From positions 1-37,899 of IMG/VR virus record IMGVR_UViG_3300032893_000169: a stretch of 37,899 nt of DNA. One strand, 5' to 3'. This DNA is from a virus. Made by a program: the position numbers and the translations under genes. The notes under the pieces were generated by a model that saw only the letters and a program-made list of their open reading frames with translations, was not told the DNA's origin and made no database searches. Of the stretch, positions 1 to 6,487 are shown piece after piece (the stretch's first letter is position 1; the number at the start of each line of letters is the position of its first letter).

Positions 1-375
1 GGTCACCGTGAGACTGACCGAGCCATCGGGTATTTCTGCCATTACTTCCACACAATCTCCCTTTAAAAGCTTCATGCTCTTAACTCCTTGATTCCTAGTA
101 ACTCTGTCCTTCGTGGACTCTTCTCGGCGGGTCCAGCCGCCTTTACCTTCGCATACGTAACAGGTGACATTCTCATCCGGATGCAGGCAGCAGCACGTAT
201 CTTCGCCGCAGTCGTGTCCGGCAATACCGTCGCCTCCGCAGTTGCTACACTCTTCCCAGTCCTCCCGTTCATCGTCATGTATCTCACGTTGGCGCTCGTG
301 GTAGTCGCATAGACCGTTGTAGAGTGCGGGACTGTCGCACTTCTCGCATTCCGGTCTTTCACTCAGACTTGTCAT
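1..375 (-). CDS. Zinc-finger protein running in frame into the N-terminus of a DNA methyltransferase (partial, cut by window edge)
   Basis: Read from ATG at 375, this frame stays open to the window edge. Residues 1-85 are rich in Cys/His pairs: ECEKC, CDYH, CSNCGGDG, CGEDTCCC and CYVCEGKGGW, the last resembling the CxxCxGxG units of DnaJ-type zinc fingers. From residue 101 (ATG at 75) it reads MKLLKGDCVEVMAEIPDGSV, the typical opening of N4/N6 DNA methyltransferases just before their DPPY motif, which would lie beyond the edge. An AAGGAG lies nine bases before the ATG at 75, so the methylase may also start there independently. No stop separates the two parts. The start overlaps the end of the preceding gene by 17 bases. 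The zinc-binding part is clear; the methylase call rests on about 25 residues. Confidence 0.65.
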   Translation of the reverse strand, partial: MTSLSERPECEKCDSPALYNGLCDYHERQREIHDDEREDWEECSNCGGDGIAGHDCGEDTCCCLHPDENVTCYVCEGKGGWTRREESTKDRVTRNQGVKSMKLLKGDCVEVMAEIPDGSVSLTVT

Positions 376-655
376 TTGCCTCTCCAGCAGTTTCTGTACG
401 CATCGGCTCACCCTTGTCGGTTACTTCGGAGGAGTCTTCCGCTGGGTGGCCGGGGCATCCGGTTTCATAGCTAAACCCCTCGCATTCTTTGCCGAACGGC
501 AGCACTTTTACGCCCTCAAAATCAAGAATGCGGAATTGTTCCTTCATCTGCGCGGCGGTCTTACCGTTGACTCGCCCGCACTCTTCCCAGTCGCGCTTTT
601 TCCAATTCTTGAGCGCGCCAGAGACCGACTGACAAAGATGTAAGGTTGTTTTCAT
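359..655 (-). CDS. Hypothetical phage protein, 98 aa
   Basis: Not recognised. The 98-residue product is hydrophilic, with an acidic C-terminus, a Trp/Lys-rich patch near residues 17-25 (LKNWKKRDWEECGRVNG) and two cysteines around residues 58-67. The ATG overlaps the TGA of the upstream gene (ATGA), which suggests translational coupling, and its own end overlaps the next start by 17 bases. This tight packing is the main support for it being a real gene. No function is proposed. Confidence 0.6.
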   Translation of the reverse strand: MKTTLHLCQSVSGALKNWKKRDWEECGRVNGKTAAQMKEQFRILDFEGVKVLPFGKECEGFSYETGCPGHPAEDSSEVTDKGEPMRTETAGEANDKSE

Positions 656-1152
656 GTCATCACCTCATCCGCAAATAATTCCAATGTCCCGCCGATGGGT
701 GGTTCGGCGCTTGGCATATCCGCCGGGAGTAGCTGAAACGCCAAAAGGCCCCCCTTCGTTTCCCCACATCGGCGAAAACCCGCCCGGAGATAGCATCGCC
801 CAGGGTCGCGCTTTCGACGCACCTTTCCGGCATCGACAAATGTAACCATTCCAAGCGATGGGGGCTCGCCCCACTTCCATCGCGTTGCCGCCACGGCCTC
901 CCGAATTAGCTCGCTCGAAAGGTCTTGGCTTTCGTTGCGAAAGAGTGAATTGATCCATGCCCCCGCCCACGCGTGCTTTGTGTACTCCGCAATAGGCCAT
1001 GACGACACCCACAGCGCCTTTTTTGCATTTAGAAGCACCATGCAGCGCCCCGGTGGAACAAATTGTGGCGAGCCCACCGCCTGGCGATTGTAATGCCGAT
1101 CTGCCAAGGGAAGCGCGGCGGTGTCGAATCTGTGTGATAATGCCCATCTCAT
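652..1152 (-). CDS. Conserved phage/prophage hypothetical protein, 166 aa
   Basis: I recognise this family from many phages and prophages. Conserved stretches are GSPQFVPPGRCMVLL, HAWAGAWINSLFRNES, SSELIREAVAATR, GMVTFVDAGKVRRKRDPG and TKGGLLAFQL. Its biochemical role is unknown. The ATG at 1152 follows a clear AAGAAGGA ribosome site 5-6 bases upstream, and the gene ends in an ATGA overlap with the next. It lies in the segment that may be an alternative assembly branch (1-1166), just downstream of the pentapeptide gene. The family assignment is from memory of its motifs. Confidence 0.8.
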   Translation of the reverse strand: MRWALSHRFDTAALPLADRHYNRQAVGSPQFVPPGRCMVLLNAKKALWVSSWPIAEYTKHAWAGAWINSLFRNESQDLSSELIREAVAATRWKWGEPPSLGMVTFVDAGKVRRKRDPGRCYLRAGFRRCGETKGGLLAFQLLPADMPSAEPPIGGTLELFADEVMT

Positions 1153-1166
1153 TTAGTCCTTCTTGC

Positions 1167-1265
1167 CAGACACGTCGCAAGTACGTGCTAGCTCCACACG
1201 ACGGTCCGTTCCGGCAGCTTCACGTCGTTCGTCTTCGCCCATTCGCGGATCCATCCTGCGGTGAT
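1167..1265. repeat. 99-bp direct repeat, internal copy (partner at 37801-37899)
   Basis: Identical base for base to the last 99 bases of the window. It covers the final 26 codons of the pentapeptide-repeat gene, its TAG stop and about 21 bases beyond. Flanking bases diverge immediately, apart from a short CTTG resemblance. Length and position at the contig end fit a k-mer overlap from assembly. Confidence 0.95.
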
Positions 1266-2033
1266 CTTCACGACAGGATGCGACTCGGTCATGCCCGGCT
1301 TCAGAGCAAGGAACCAGCGCTCAGTCGGTGAGCCGACGTCCATTTCAAGTCCGATCAGGTCTTTGAGTTTTTCCGGATCACATTGTCTCACGTTTGCGAT
1401 CGTGCCTACGAAGCAGGCGCATTCGCCACGATAAGCACTTCCGTCGATCTTTCCGTCGCAGACCGCCTTGTAGAGGCCAGCGACCTCCTGCTTCGCGATC
1501 GACAAGCGAGCGAAGAAATCTTCCTTGACGCCGTCCAGGTTCGCGCCGTCCAGGTTCGCGCCGTCCAGGCTCGCGCCGGACAGGCTCGCGCCGGACAGGT
1601 TCGCGCCGGCCAGGTTCGCGCCGTCCAGGCTCGCGCCGTCCAGGCTCGCGCGGACCAGGCTCGCGCCGGACAGGTTCGCGCCGTCCAGGTTCGCGCCGTC
1701 CAGGTTCGCGCCGTCCAGGCTCGCGCCGGACAGGTTCGCGCCGGACAGGTTCGCGCCGGCCAGGTTCGCGCGGGCCAGGCTCGCGCCGTCCAGGCTCGCG
1801 CCGGCCAGGTTCGCGCGGACCAGGCTCGCGCCGGACAGGTTCGCGCGGACCAGGTTCGCGCGGACCAGGTTCGCGCCGGCCAGGTTCGCGCGGACCAGGT
1901 TCGCGCCGGCCAGGTTCGCGCCGGCCAGGCTCGCGCGGGCCTCAATCGCCTTCTCGACTGCGATTTTCAGCGACGCCGCTTCGCACTCAAAAAGAACGCT
2001 TCCAGTAACTCTCGCTTTGATTTCGAACTTCAT
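1188..2033 (-). CDS. Pentapeptide-repeat protein with a conserved C-terminal domain
   Basis: The 281-residue product has a short N-terminal lead (1-33), then 27 uninterrupted pentapeptides of the form A(N/S)L(A/D/S/V)(G/R) at residues 34-168. These should fold as a right-handed four-sided beta helix. A C-terminal domain follows (about 169-281), with ECACFVGTIANVRQC, ERWFLALKPG and PVVKITAGWIREW, which I have seen attached to pentapeptide proteins in other phages. Some pentapeptide proteins mimic DNA and inhibit gyrase (Qnr, MfpA), but nothing here proves that role. The repeats are almost pure 15-bp tandem DNA, so copy number probably varies. The ATG at 2033 overlaps the TGA of a 23-codon ORF upstream. 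Confidence 0.9.
   Translation of the reverse strand: MKFEIKARVTGSVLFECEAASLKIAVEKAIEARASLAGANLAGANLVRANLAGANLVRANLVRANLSGASLVRANLAGASLDGASLARANLAGANLSGANLSGASLDGANLDGANLDGANLSGASLVRASLDGASLDGANLAGANLSGASLSGASLDGANLDGANLDGVKEDFFARLSIAKQEVAGLYKAVCDGKIDGSAYRGECACFVGTIANVRQCDPEKLKDLIGLEMDVGSPTERWFLALKPGMTESHPVVKITAGWIREWAKTNDVKLPERTVVWS
1530..1934. repeat. 27 tandem copies of a 15-bp unit within the pentapeptide gene
   Basis: On the plus strand the unit reads ccgtccaggttcgcg, with variants only at the positions encoding the variable residues (gtc/gac/gcc/gga and gtt/gct). Near identity at DNA level implies recent expansion or ongoing slippage. This is a coding tandem repeat, not a CRISPR array, since there are no unique spacers. 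Confidence 0.95.
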
Positions 2034-2101
2034 TCTTCATTTCTCCAATCACTGTTTACTAAATCGGTCGGAATCTCCTTTTCGGACATTACTTTGCTCA
2101 T
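2030..2101 (-). CDS. Tiny ORF (23 aa) stitched between integrase and pentapeptide gene
   Basis: ATG at 2101 overlaps the integrase stop as ATGA, and its own TGA overlaps the pentapeptide gene's ATG as ATGA. The product would be MSKVMSEKEIPTDLVNSDWR plus NEE. An AAAAGGAGA sequence lies inside it. Either it is a genuine small protein or a coupling device carrying ribosomes from the integrase gene to the pentapeptide gene. The double overlap is the evidence; there is no homology support. Confidence 0.45.
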   Translation of the reverse strand: MSKVMSEKEIPTDLVNSDWRNEE

Positions 2102-3021
2102 TCAATCAAATCCTCAAGCACCTTGCCCTGTGCTTTCGCGTAGATTTTTTCCAACATCACAGTAGAGGTATCGAGAAACTTGGCGATGTAAAGAAGCGGC
2201 TTTCCTTCCGCCGCCCATCGCGTCACTAGGGAACGCCGAAAATCATAGGGCACACATTTTTTCACCTTCGCGTGGAAGCAGGCCGTTCTCCATGCGCTCG
2301 CATAGGATAGTTGTGGACGCATTCGATCCACTTGCGAAGGAAAACAAAAAGGAGACGGGCGGCACCGATCGCGCCTCATCATCAAGATGCGCGCTACAGT
2401 TTTGTCGATCGGAATCGACCTGGAGCGCCCCGTCTTTGAAATGGCAGCAGGAATATCAATCCAAAGCTTCTCGTTTTGGATTCGAAGCATATCCCAACGC
2501 CATTGAAGGATTTCACGCGGACGACAGCCCATGCGCCAAAATGTATAAAAGATGAACCGAAATGGTCTTCGCGAGTGCCACAAAATGGCATGAACTTCTT
2601 TATCTTCTAAGACGCGGCCGACATCTCGGCGCTCGTCAGGATCTTCGATCTTGGGGAGGCGATCAATGTGACCCGCGTCTTTGGCAGCGCGCATGATTTC
2701 GATCAATGCTTTGCGCGCATTGAAAAACCGCGTGATCCGTTTTTGTTGCCCCATCCAATCAAAAAATACTTTCGGCGTGATGGCTTCGAGCGGCAACGCG
2801 CCAAACGCGGGAATGAGATGGCGTTCAACCTGATGAGCAAAAATTTTCTTGGTAGATGCCCGGATGGTCGGACGCTGAAGTTTTGCTTCAAGATACTGCA
2901 TGGCAAACTCTCTAAACGTGACAGACGGTTTGTCGCCGGCAAGAGCCGATACGCCGGCCGTTAACTTTGCTATGTCCCGCTGAAGCGCGCGGATGCGCTC
3001 TTCTTTATCTGAGTCGTCCAT
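2098..3021 (-). CDS. int: Tyrosine recombinase / phage integrase
   Basis: The 307-residue product has an N-terminal coiled segment, a SAM-like core-binding domain (about 33-125, FREFAMQYLEAKLQ) and a catalytic domain (about 135-300). Visible catalytic residues are Arg167 (GCRPRE), Lys196 (SKTGRS), Arg262 (YDFRRS) and the nucleophile Tyr294 (KIYAK). Two usual histidines are changed: the HxxR box reads Y259-D-F-R and the LGH box reads L-D-T285. The start at 3021 follows AGAGAGAGAC and avoids an upstream ATG at 3063, whose first codons would lie in a terminator hairpin. It would integrate the phage by site-specific recombination; no attP was identified. Activity cannot be assumed given the substitutions. 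Confidence 0.9.
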   Translation of the reverse strand: MDDSDKEERIRALQRDIAKLTAGVSALAGDKPSVTFREFAMQYLEAKLQRPTIRASTKKIFAHQVERHLIPAFGALPLEAITPKVFFDWMGQQKRITRFFNARKALIEIMRAAKDAGHIDRLPKIEDPDERRDVGRVLEDKEVHAILWHSRRPFRFIFYTFWRMGCRPREILQWRWDMLRIQNEKLWIDIPAAISKTGRSRSIPIDKTVARILMMRRDRCRPSPFCFPSQVDRMRPQLSYASAWRTACFHAKVKKCVPYDFRRSLVTRWAAEGKPLLYIAKFLDTSTVMLEKIYAKAQGKVLEDLIE

Positions 3022-3034
3022 GTCTCTCTCTGCT

Positions 3035-3077
3035 AAAAACCCGACCCCGGATAGGCCATCCATGGCTTACCGGGGCC
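3035..3077 (-). terminator. Intrinsic terminator between the 88-aa gene and int
   Basis: On the minus strand CCGGGG-type arms (3070-3075 with 3045-3050, CCCCGG on the plus strand) enclose an inner GCCAT/ATGGC pair. They are followed by a GGG-TTTTT tract (aaaaa at 3035-3039 on plus). It lies 14 bases after the stop of the 3091-3357 gene, so that gene can end its transcript before int. Confidence 0.75.
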
Positions 3078-3090
3078 GGATAGAAACTAC

Positions 3091-3357
3091 TTAGGCGTGG
3101 CCAACCTGCGAGGAAAGAATCGCTTCTTTGCCCTTGAGCCACATCGTCGACGCCGTGTCGAAATCCTGGGTCACGCCGATTGCATAGCCGGCAGGCGTGA
3201 GCAGAACGGATTTCGCGCCCTGATAAAGCGCGCCGGTGCCGTGAGCATTCGAATACGGCTGAACGGCGACGATGCTGCCGCAATCGACCGGAAACGCACC
3301 GTTATTGAACGGCGTCGTGAACGTCTGAATTCCCTTGATTGAATTTGCCTGATTCAT
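3091..3357 (-). CDS. Unknown small protein, 88 aa, with strong expression signals
   Basis: Start chosen at 3357 (MNQANSIKGIQTFTTPFNNG) because CAAAGGGGAAAAT immediately precedes it; the frame is open further upstream but without a ribosome site. The product is rich in small and polar residues, with no transmembrane segment. It looks like a compact beta protein (DCGSIVAVQPYSNAHGTG, AYQGAKSVLLTPAGYAIGVT type stretches). Its good ribosome site and dedicated downstream terminator suggest abundant product. The composition resembles small virion decoration proteins, but its location among regulators argues caution. No family recognised. Confidence 0.75.
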   Translation of the reverse strand: MNQANSIKGIQTFTTPFNNGAFPVDCGSIVAVQPYSNAHGTGALYQGAKSVLLTPAGYAIGVTQDFDTASTMWLKGKEAILSSQVGHA

Positions 3358-3383
3358 ATTTTCCCCTTTGTTTTCATACTGCG

Positions 3384-3608
3384 TTAACGCATACTGACAT
3401 TGCCAGGAAGGCAACTCTCTGCTGGCCCCCGCTCAGAAATGACGGGGGCCTTCTCTTGAGTCCGAGTAATGGAAGTCTTCCCGCCCAACACGTCGCGCAC
3501 CGCACTAAGCGATACGCCAAGACGCTCCGCAATAATGGACATGGGTAGGCCTTCTTTCCTCATCTCCCAAATTCGATGCAAACGCTGCCGGTCGATGCGA
3601 ACAGTCAC
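3384..3608 (-). CDS. Small helix-turn-helix DNA-binding protein, 74 aa
   Basis: The N-terminal half (RLHRIWEMRKEGLPMSIIAE followed by RLGVSLSAVRDVL) is a clear resolvase/Hin-type helix-turn-helix, with a polar C-terminal tail. It begins with GTG at 3608, whose bases overlap the TGA of the upstream XRE gene (GTGA), so the two are probably translated together. It likely binds DNA as a small regulator of early transcription or integration. The target is unknown; the paired GAC-N4-GTC sites in this window are possible ones. Confidence 0.75.
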   Translation of the reverse strand: MTVRIDRQRLHRIWEMRKEGLPMSIIAERLGVSLSAVRDVLGGKTSITRTQEKAPVISERGPAESCLPGNVSMR

Positions 3609-3868
3609 AGAATGCGACTCAATTCCGCCTGAACGGCTCTCATGGTGTCTTTGCGAACAATGCTCGCAAACTTCTTGCGATCAAGCTTGAGTGCCTTGAC
3701 CAGCGCTGGGATCTTGGCGACAGGCGGCGCAAGCGTTCCCTTTTCCCAGCCCGAAACATACTGTGATGCGGAATATTTCAGTCGATTGGCGACTTGGCGT
3801 TGGGTGAGATTGAGTTCCTCACGGCGGTTTTTCAGGAATTTTCCGAGAGTTTGCGAGGGATAAATCAT
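3605..3868 (-). CDS. XRE/Cro-CI family regulator, 87 aa
   Basis: The product carries a standard XRE helix-turn-helix: LGKFLKNRREELNLTQRQVA, then NRLKYSASQYVSGWEKGTLA. A helical tail (KIPALVKALKLDRKKFASIV) follows. The start at 3868 follows GAAAGGATCGTT; the frame extends upstream to 4042 but overlaps recT and lacks a ribosome site. At 87 residues it is Cro-sized and has no peptidase or oligomerisation domain of full-length CI repressors. It probably takes part in the lysis/lysogeny switch. Confidence 0.85.
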   Translation of the reverse strand: MIYPSQTLGKFLKNRREELNLTQRQVANRLKYSASQYVSGWEKGTLAPPVAKIPALVKALKLDRKKFASIVRKDTMRAVQAELSRIL

Positions 3869-3878
3869 AACGATCCTT

Positions 3879-4703
3879 TCAGTCCTTCTCAGGACGAATT
3901 GTGGTTTCGTCATAATTATCAAACTCGCCCGCTTCCTGCGACATTTTTCCTTGGACTCGTTCTCTTTTCGTATGAATCGGTTCTGATTCTTTGAGAATGG
4001 CCTCATTATGTTGAGATTGACCGCTTTCTGCGCAATCATCAAGCCCGATCGCAGTTTGAAGCTCGGCGGACATGGGCAGAAATTTCACAAATCGCCGAAT
4101 CACCGTTTTGAGAGCCATCGCCTCATAGTCCGTTTGCCATGGGCTGAATCCCTTTGCCTTAGACCGCTGGCGCCTGGCTTCGACTTCTTGGCGAGTCATC
4201 ACATCAAATTCTTTACGCCCATCGGGGAAGGTAGCCACACAATAAACGTGCGTTAGCTTGGGTTCTGTATTGTGAGGCATTGGCTTATGCTCAAGTTTCG
4301 GATGAAGCCCGCGCTCATAAGAAAAAATGTCACCCTCATACACTGCGACAGGCATCAAAATAGGGTGATTGGCGGTGCGATAGATCAAATCCATATAGCC
4401 GCGATAGCCCGGCTGAAAATTCACTTCCATGCGGCCGGATTTGTTGTTTTTGTATGGCAAAAGATACGCATGGCCCAGCGGCGTGTCGGGCTCCAGCCCA
4501 AGCTGGGCTGACTGAATAACGGCCCCCAAAAAGCTCTCTGGGGAGCACTCCAGAAGCTGAGGGTTTTTGCGGGCCGATGTCATCGCGATTCGCAGCATCC
4601 GGTCCGGAGTTACATGCCGGGGAAGGGCTCTCGCGATTTCCGCCTTATATTTCGCAAGCATACCGCTCAACGTGGTCTGCTTGGTTGCAACTTCTTGGGT
4701 CAT
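3879..4703 (-). CDS. recT: RecT-family single-strand annealing protein
   Basis: The 274-residue product matches the RecT family. Diagnostic stretches are RMLRIAMTSARKNPQLLECS, SFLGAVIQSAQLGLEPDTPL, AYLLPYKNN, NFQPGYRGYMDLIYRT, SPWQTDYEAMALKTVIRR and KFLPMSAELQTAI. RecT proteins bind single-stranded DNA and anneal it to complementary strands, acting with an exonuclease. The tail after about residue 225 is polar and acidic. Its ATG overlaps the stop of the exonuclease gene (ATGA), the usual RecE-RecT order. Confidence 0.95.
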   Translation of the reverse strand: MTQEVATKQTTLSGMLAKYKAEIARALPRHVTPDRMLRIAMTSARKNPQLLECSPESFLGAVIQSAQLGLEPDTPLGHAYLLPYKNNKSGRMEVNFQPGYRGYMDLIYRTANHPILMPVAVYEGDIFSYERGLHPKLEHKPMPHNTEPKLTHVYCVATFPDGRKEFDVMTRQEVEARRQRSKAKGFSPWQTDYEAMALKTVIRRFVKFLPMSAELQTAIGLDDCAESGQSQHNEAILKESEPIHTKRERVQGKMSQEAGEFDNYDETTIRPEKD

Positions 4704-5512
4704 AATTGAACAACTTTCCTAGCATGAAACGGAAGATCAATCGTTTGAAGCACCGTTGTTTTCTTGGGCCAAATTCCAGTGCGCTCACACTCAGGAATGC
4801 GCTCAAGCAGCTGCTGAAGCATGGTGCGCGCGTGGCAAAGAGTGTCCTCGCCGAACGTAAACAGGTTGATTTGACACTCTTCCGCGGAATCTCCCTTCTC
4901 CACAAGAATATGGACCTCATCAAAAGGCTTGCCAAGTTCCTGAGTGAGCAAGTCGCAATAAAGGGCCGACTGGAAATCATAGCCAAAGTCCCGCGCGCCC
5001 CAAATGAATCCATTTTCGGATGCGTCCGTCGTGGTTTTGAGATTGATGGAAACGCCACGCGCTATGTGGAGATAATCGGGCCTGACCTTACATTTGACCT
5101 GGGTTCCTGGATAATTGCCAATGATCGTCGCCTCAGGAATGGCGTCTTTGAGATATCCGACAACCTCCGAATCATCCAAAAGTGCTTTCACCATGCGATC
5201 AACAAGCGCATTTTCCTCTTCGTCGAGACAATACGCATTCGGGCGCTCGGACTGAAATGCTTTAAATCCTTTCGTCAATGATGAGCCATCTTTGTAAACC
5301 TCAATGATCGGCGCACGGCCGCCCCCAGAGAAATAAGACTCCAGCCGGACGTGCGTTGCCGATCCAATCACTAGCGCACGACTCTTGGGCTCCGGATTGG
5401 CCTTGCGCCATTTCCAATAGGCGAATGAACGCGCCATTTTGATCAAATCCGAAGCTCCATAAGCGGGATTGGCCAAATAATCGGACATCGACATTGTGAG
5501 CGGCTTTTGCAT
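4700..5512 (-). CDS. RecE-like PD-(D/E)XK exonuclease (partner of RecT)
   Basis: The 270-residue protein resembles RecE/exonuclease VIII-type phage nucleases. It has an opening DYLANPAYGASDLIKMARS, then ALVIGSATHVRLE (G-x-x-x-H box) and a nuclease core RPDYLHI followed by SINLKTTTDAS, and a QSALYCDLL helix. The PD motif is at 145-146 and the catalytic lysine at 159. The acidic residue expected two before that lysine is Asn157, a departure from D/E-x-K. It should resect double-stranded DNA for RecT annealing, if active. AAATAAGGAGATTTT precedes the ATG. It ends in an ATGA overlap with recT. Confidence 0.85.
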   Translation of the reverse strand: MQKPLTMSMSDYLANPAYGASDLIKMARSFAYWKWRKANPEPKSRALVIGSATHVRLESYFSGGGRAPIIEVYKDGSSLTKGFKAFQSERPNAYCLDEEENALVDRMVKALLDDSEVVGYLKDAIPEATIIGNYPGTQVKCKVRPDYLHIARGVSINLKTTTDASENGFIWGARDFGYDFQSALYCDLLTQELGKPFDEVHILVEKGDSAEECQINLFTFGEDTLCHARTMLQQLLERIPECERTGIWPKKTTVLQTIDLPFHARKVVQL

Positions 5513-5521
5513 AAAATCTCC

Positions 5522-5638
5522 TTATTTCTCGGGCGGATGAATCTTGTTCATTGCAGAAACGTTTTGGCACCACATGGTTGCGGCGCCACACACGAATCCG
5601 CACAAAAATACGGCAAGAAAAATAGCGCCCTCAATCAC
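5522..5638 (-). CDS. Small single-pass membrane protein, 38 aa
   Basis: GTG at 5638 overlaps the TGA of the upstream gene (GTGA). The product begins with a hydrophobic helix (IEGAIFLAVFLCGFVCGAAT) and ends with a short polar tail MWCQNVSAMNKIHPPEK. The TAA is followed nine bases later by the exonuclease start with its own AGGAG. Function unknown; size and topology fit a membrane-anchored accessory peptide. Support comes from the gene coupling and the clean membrane helix. Confidence 0.6.
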   Translation of the reverse strand: MIEGAIFLAVFLCGFVCGAATMWCQNVSAMNKIHPPEK

Positions 5639-5871
5639 AGGCCGCCCCATTGGGTGCGCCCTTCGGCAGCATGAATGAGTTCGCCTTTCAGGCGGTCCCG
5701 AAGCTCGGCAGAAAGGGCATAGGTCACATTGATTTCGATTGATCCGACAATCAGCATGGCCCGAAAATCATCAACGAAAGATCCGCCATCGGAGCCCGAA
5801 GGAAACACCGCCCCTTTGATTTGAAGCGGAAATGACGCATCAGTGTTCAAGGACACATCTTGGCCTTTCAT
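5635..5871 (-). CDS. Hypothetical protein, 78 aa
   Basis: Start at the ATG of 5871, which overlaps the TGA of the Cys-rich gene upstream (ATGA); GGGG lies six bases before it. The product (MKGQDVSLNTDASFPLQIKG onward) alternates hydrophobic and polar residues and ends in a helical segment (LSAELRDRLKGELIHAAEGR). No family recognised. It sits in the recombination-gene operon between two other very small genes. Confidence 0.65.
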   Translation of the reverse strand: MKGQDVSLNTDASFPLQIKGAVFPSGSDGGSFVDDFRAMLIVGSIEINVTYALSAELRDRLKGELIHAAEGRTQWGGL

Positions 5872-6026
5872 ACACACCCCATAGAGGCGCGTTCATCAAA
5901 TTCGCGATCTTTGGCTTCTTCGCGGGTATCATGGCAGCAAGAGCATTCGCACTCATCCGGACCATCGCCCGGAGATTCGCAGCACTCTTCACCTTGATGA
6001 ATTTCGCAATCAATCATGTCACTCAT
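5868..6026 (-). CDS. Small Cys-rich, probably zinc-binding protein, 52 aa
   Basis: ATG at 6026 has AAAGGAG about ten bases upstream, and the gene ends in an ATGA overlap with the next. The product contains eight cysteines (CEIHQGEECCES, DECECSCCHD, and a final MGCV) and several acidic residues. The spacing suggests metal binding, though no named zinc-finger class fits. Function unknown; probably an early accessory or regulatory peptide. Confidence 0.7.
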   Translation of the reverse strand: MSDMIDCEIHQGEECCESPGDGPDECECSCCHDTREEAKDREFDERASMGCV

Positions 6027-6068
6027 GACGCATACTCCTTTCATGAGAACTGGACGAGAATAGTCCTC

Positions 6069-6257
6069 TTATGATTGTTTCTTCTCCGCAGGCACTTCGA
6101 TCAACCGGCGCAGAAGCTCTACAATGCTGGGCCGCGGATCAGTTTTCCCGGCCAGAAACCGCTCTACTGTTTTAATGGACATTCCTGTGGCTGAAGCAAT
6201 GTCGACTGGGCGCTTACCAGTCTCTTTCATCCACTTCTTGAGTTCCGTTGGTGTCAT
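6069..6257 (-). CDS. Small XRE-type helix-turn-helix regulator, 62 aa
   Basis: Nearly the whole product is one XRE-like helix-turn-helix: ELKKWMKETGKRPVDIASAT, GMSIKTVERFLAGKTDP, then a helix SIVELLRRLIEVP. At 62 residues it is Cro-sized. Directly upstream of its start lie two GACTAAAGTC sites 11 bp apart, so it may bind its own promoter. There is no convincing ribosome site just before the ATG at 6257, so initiation may be leaderless or weak. It could be the regulator of the paired sites at 6270 and 9952. Confidence 0.85.
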   Translation of the reverse strand: MTPTELKKWMKETGKRPVDIASATGMSIKTVERFLAGKTDPRPSIVELLRRLIEVPAEKKQS

Positions 6258-6269
6258 GAGACCAGAATA

Positions 6270-6295
6270 GACTAAAGTCGGACTAAAGTCTAGTC
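6270..6295. promoter_or_regulatory. Tandem operator-like sites and putative leftward promoter
   Basis: Two exact copies of GACTAAAGTC (6270-6279 and 6281-6290) lie 11 bp apart, followed by TAGTC. On the minus strand the area reads TTGACTAGACTTTAGTCC, offering a -35-like TTGACT, with TATTCT further on. The same 11-bp arrangement recurs at 9952-9972. Likely a regulator-bound promoter for the leftward operon starting at 6257; the regulator is inferred. Confidence 0.55.
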
Positions 6296-6313
6296 AAAAA
6301 GCGCGGCAACTCG

Positions 6314-6487
6314 TCAATGAAAAGGGTGCTCAACGATCCGTTCAATGCGGAAGCGTTGCAGCAGCCGCTCGAATTCCGCAATCGGATCGACACCATTGAG
6401 TTCGGCCAGGCGACGCATCAGTTCGTAAATTTCTGCGGTTAAGTGCTCTTTTTTGTCAATGCCACAATCCCCAATTGGTTCAGGCAT
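6314..6487 (-). CDS. Hypothetical protein, 57 aa
   Basis: An open frame from ATG at 6487 reads MPEPIGDCGIDKKEHLTAEI, then a helical, charged stretch YELMRRLAELNGVDPIAEFE, RLLQRFRIERIVEHPFH. Its composition is that of a real helical protein. It would be the first gene of the leftward operon, with its 5' end facing the rightward gene at 6566, 78 bases away. The ribosome site is weak (GGAAGCGGAAAATGG lies about 13 bases upstream). Function unknown. Confidence 0.5.
   Translation of the reverse strand: MPEPIGDCGIDKKEHLTAEIYELMRRLAELNGVDPIAEFERLLQRFRIERIVEHPFH

Noticed and set aside
72-362. 96-codon minus frame starting MKDRNARSAT
   Set aside because: It is an out-of-frame shadow of the Cys-rich frame at 1-375, whose CxxC motifs and ribosome context are convincing.
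1530-1934. CRISPR-like appearance of the repeat block
   Set aside because: Units are 15 bp, contiguous and coding, with no spacers and no cas genes.
1383-2229. Long plus-strand frames of 234-260 codons over the pentapeptide repeats
   Set aside because: They are products of the 15-bp repeat read in other frames (QVRAGQARA and APSRFAPSR patterns). The minus-strand pentapeptide protein explains the sequence, with proper N- and C-terminal domains.
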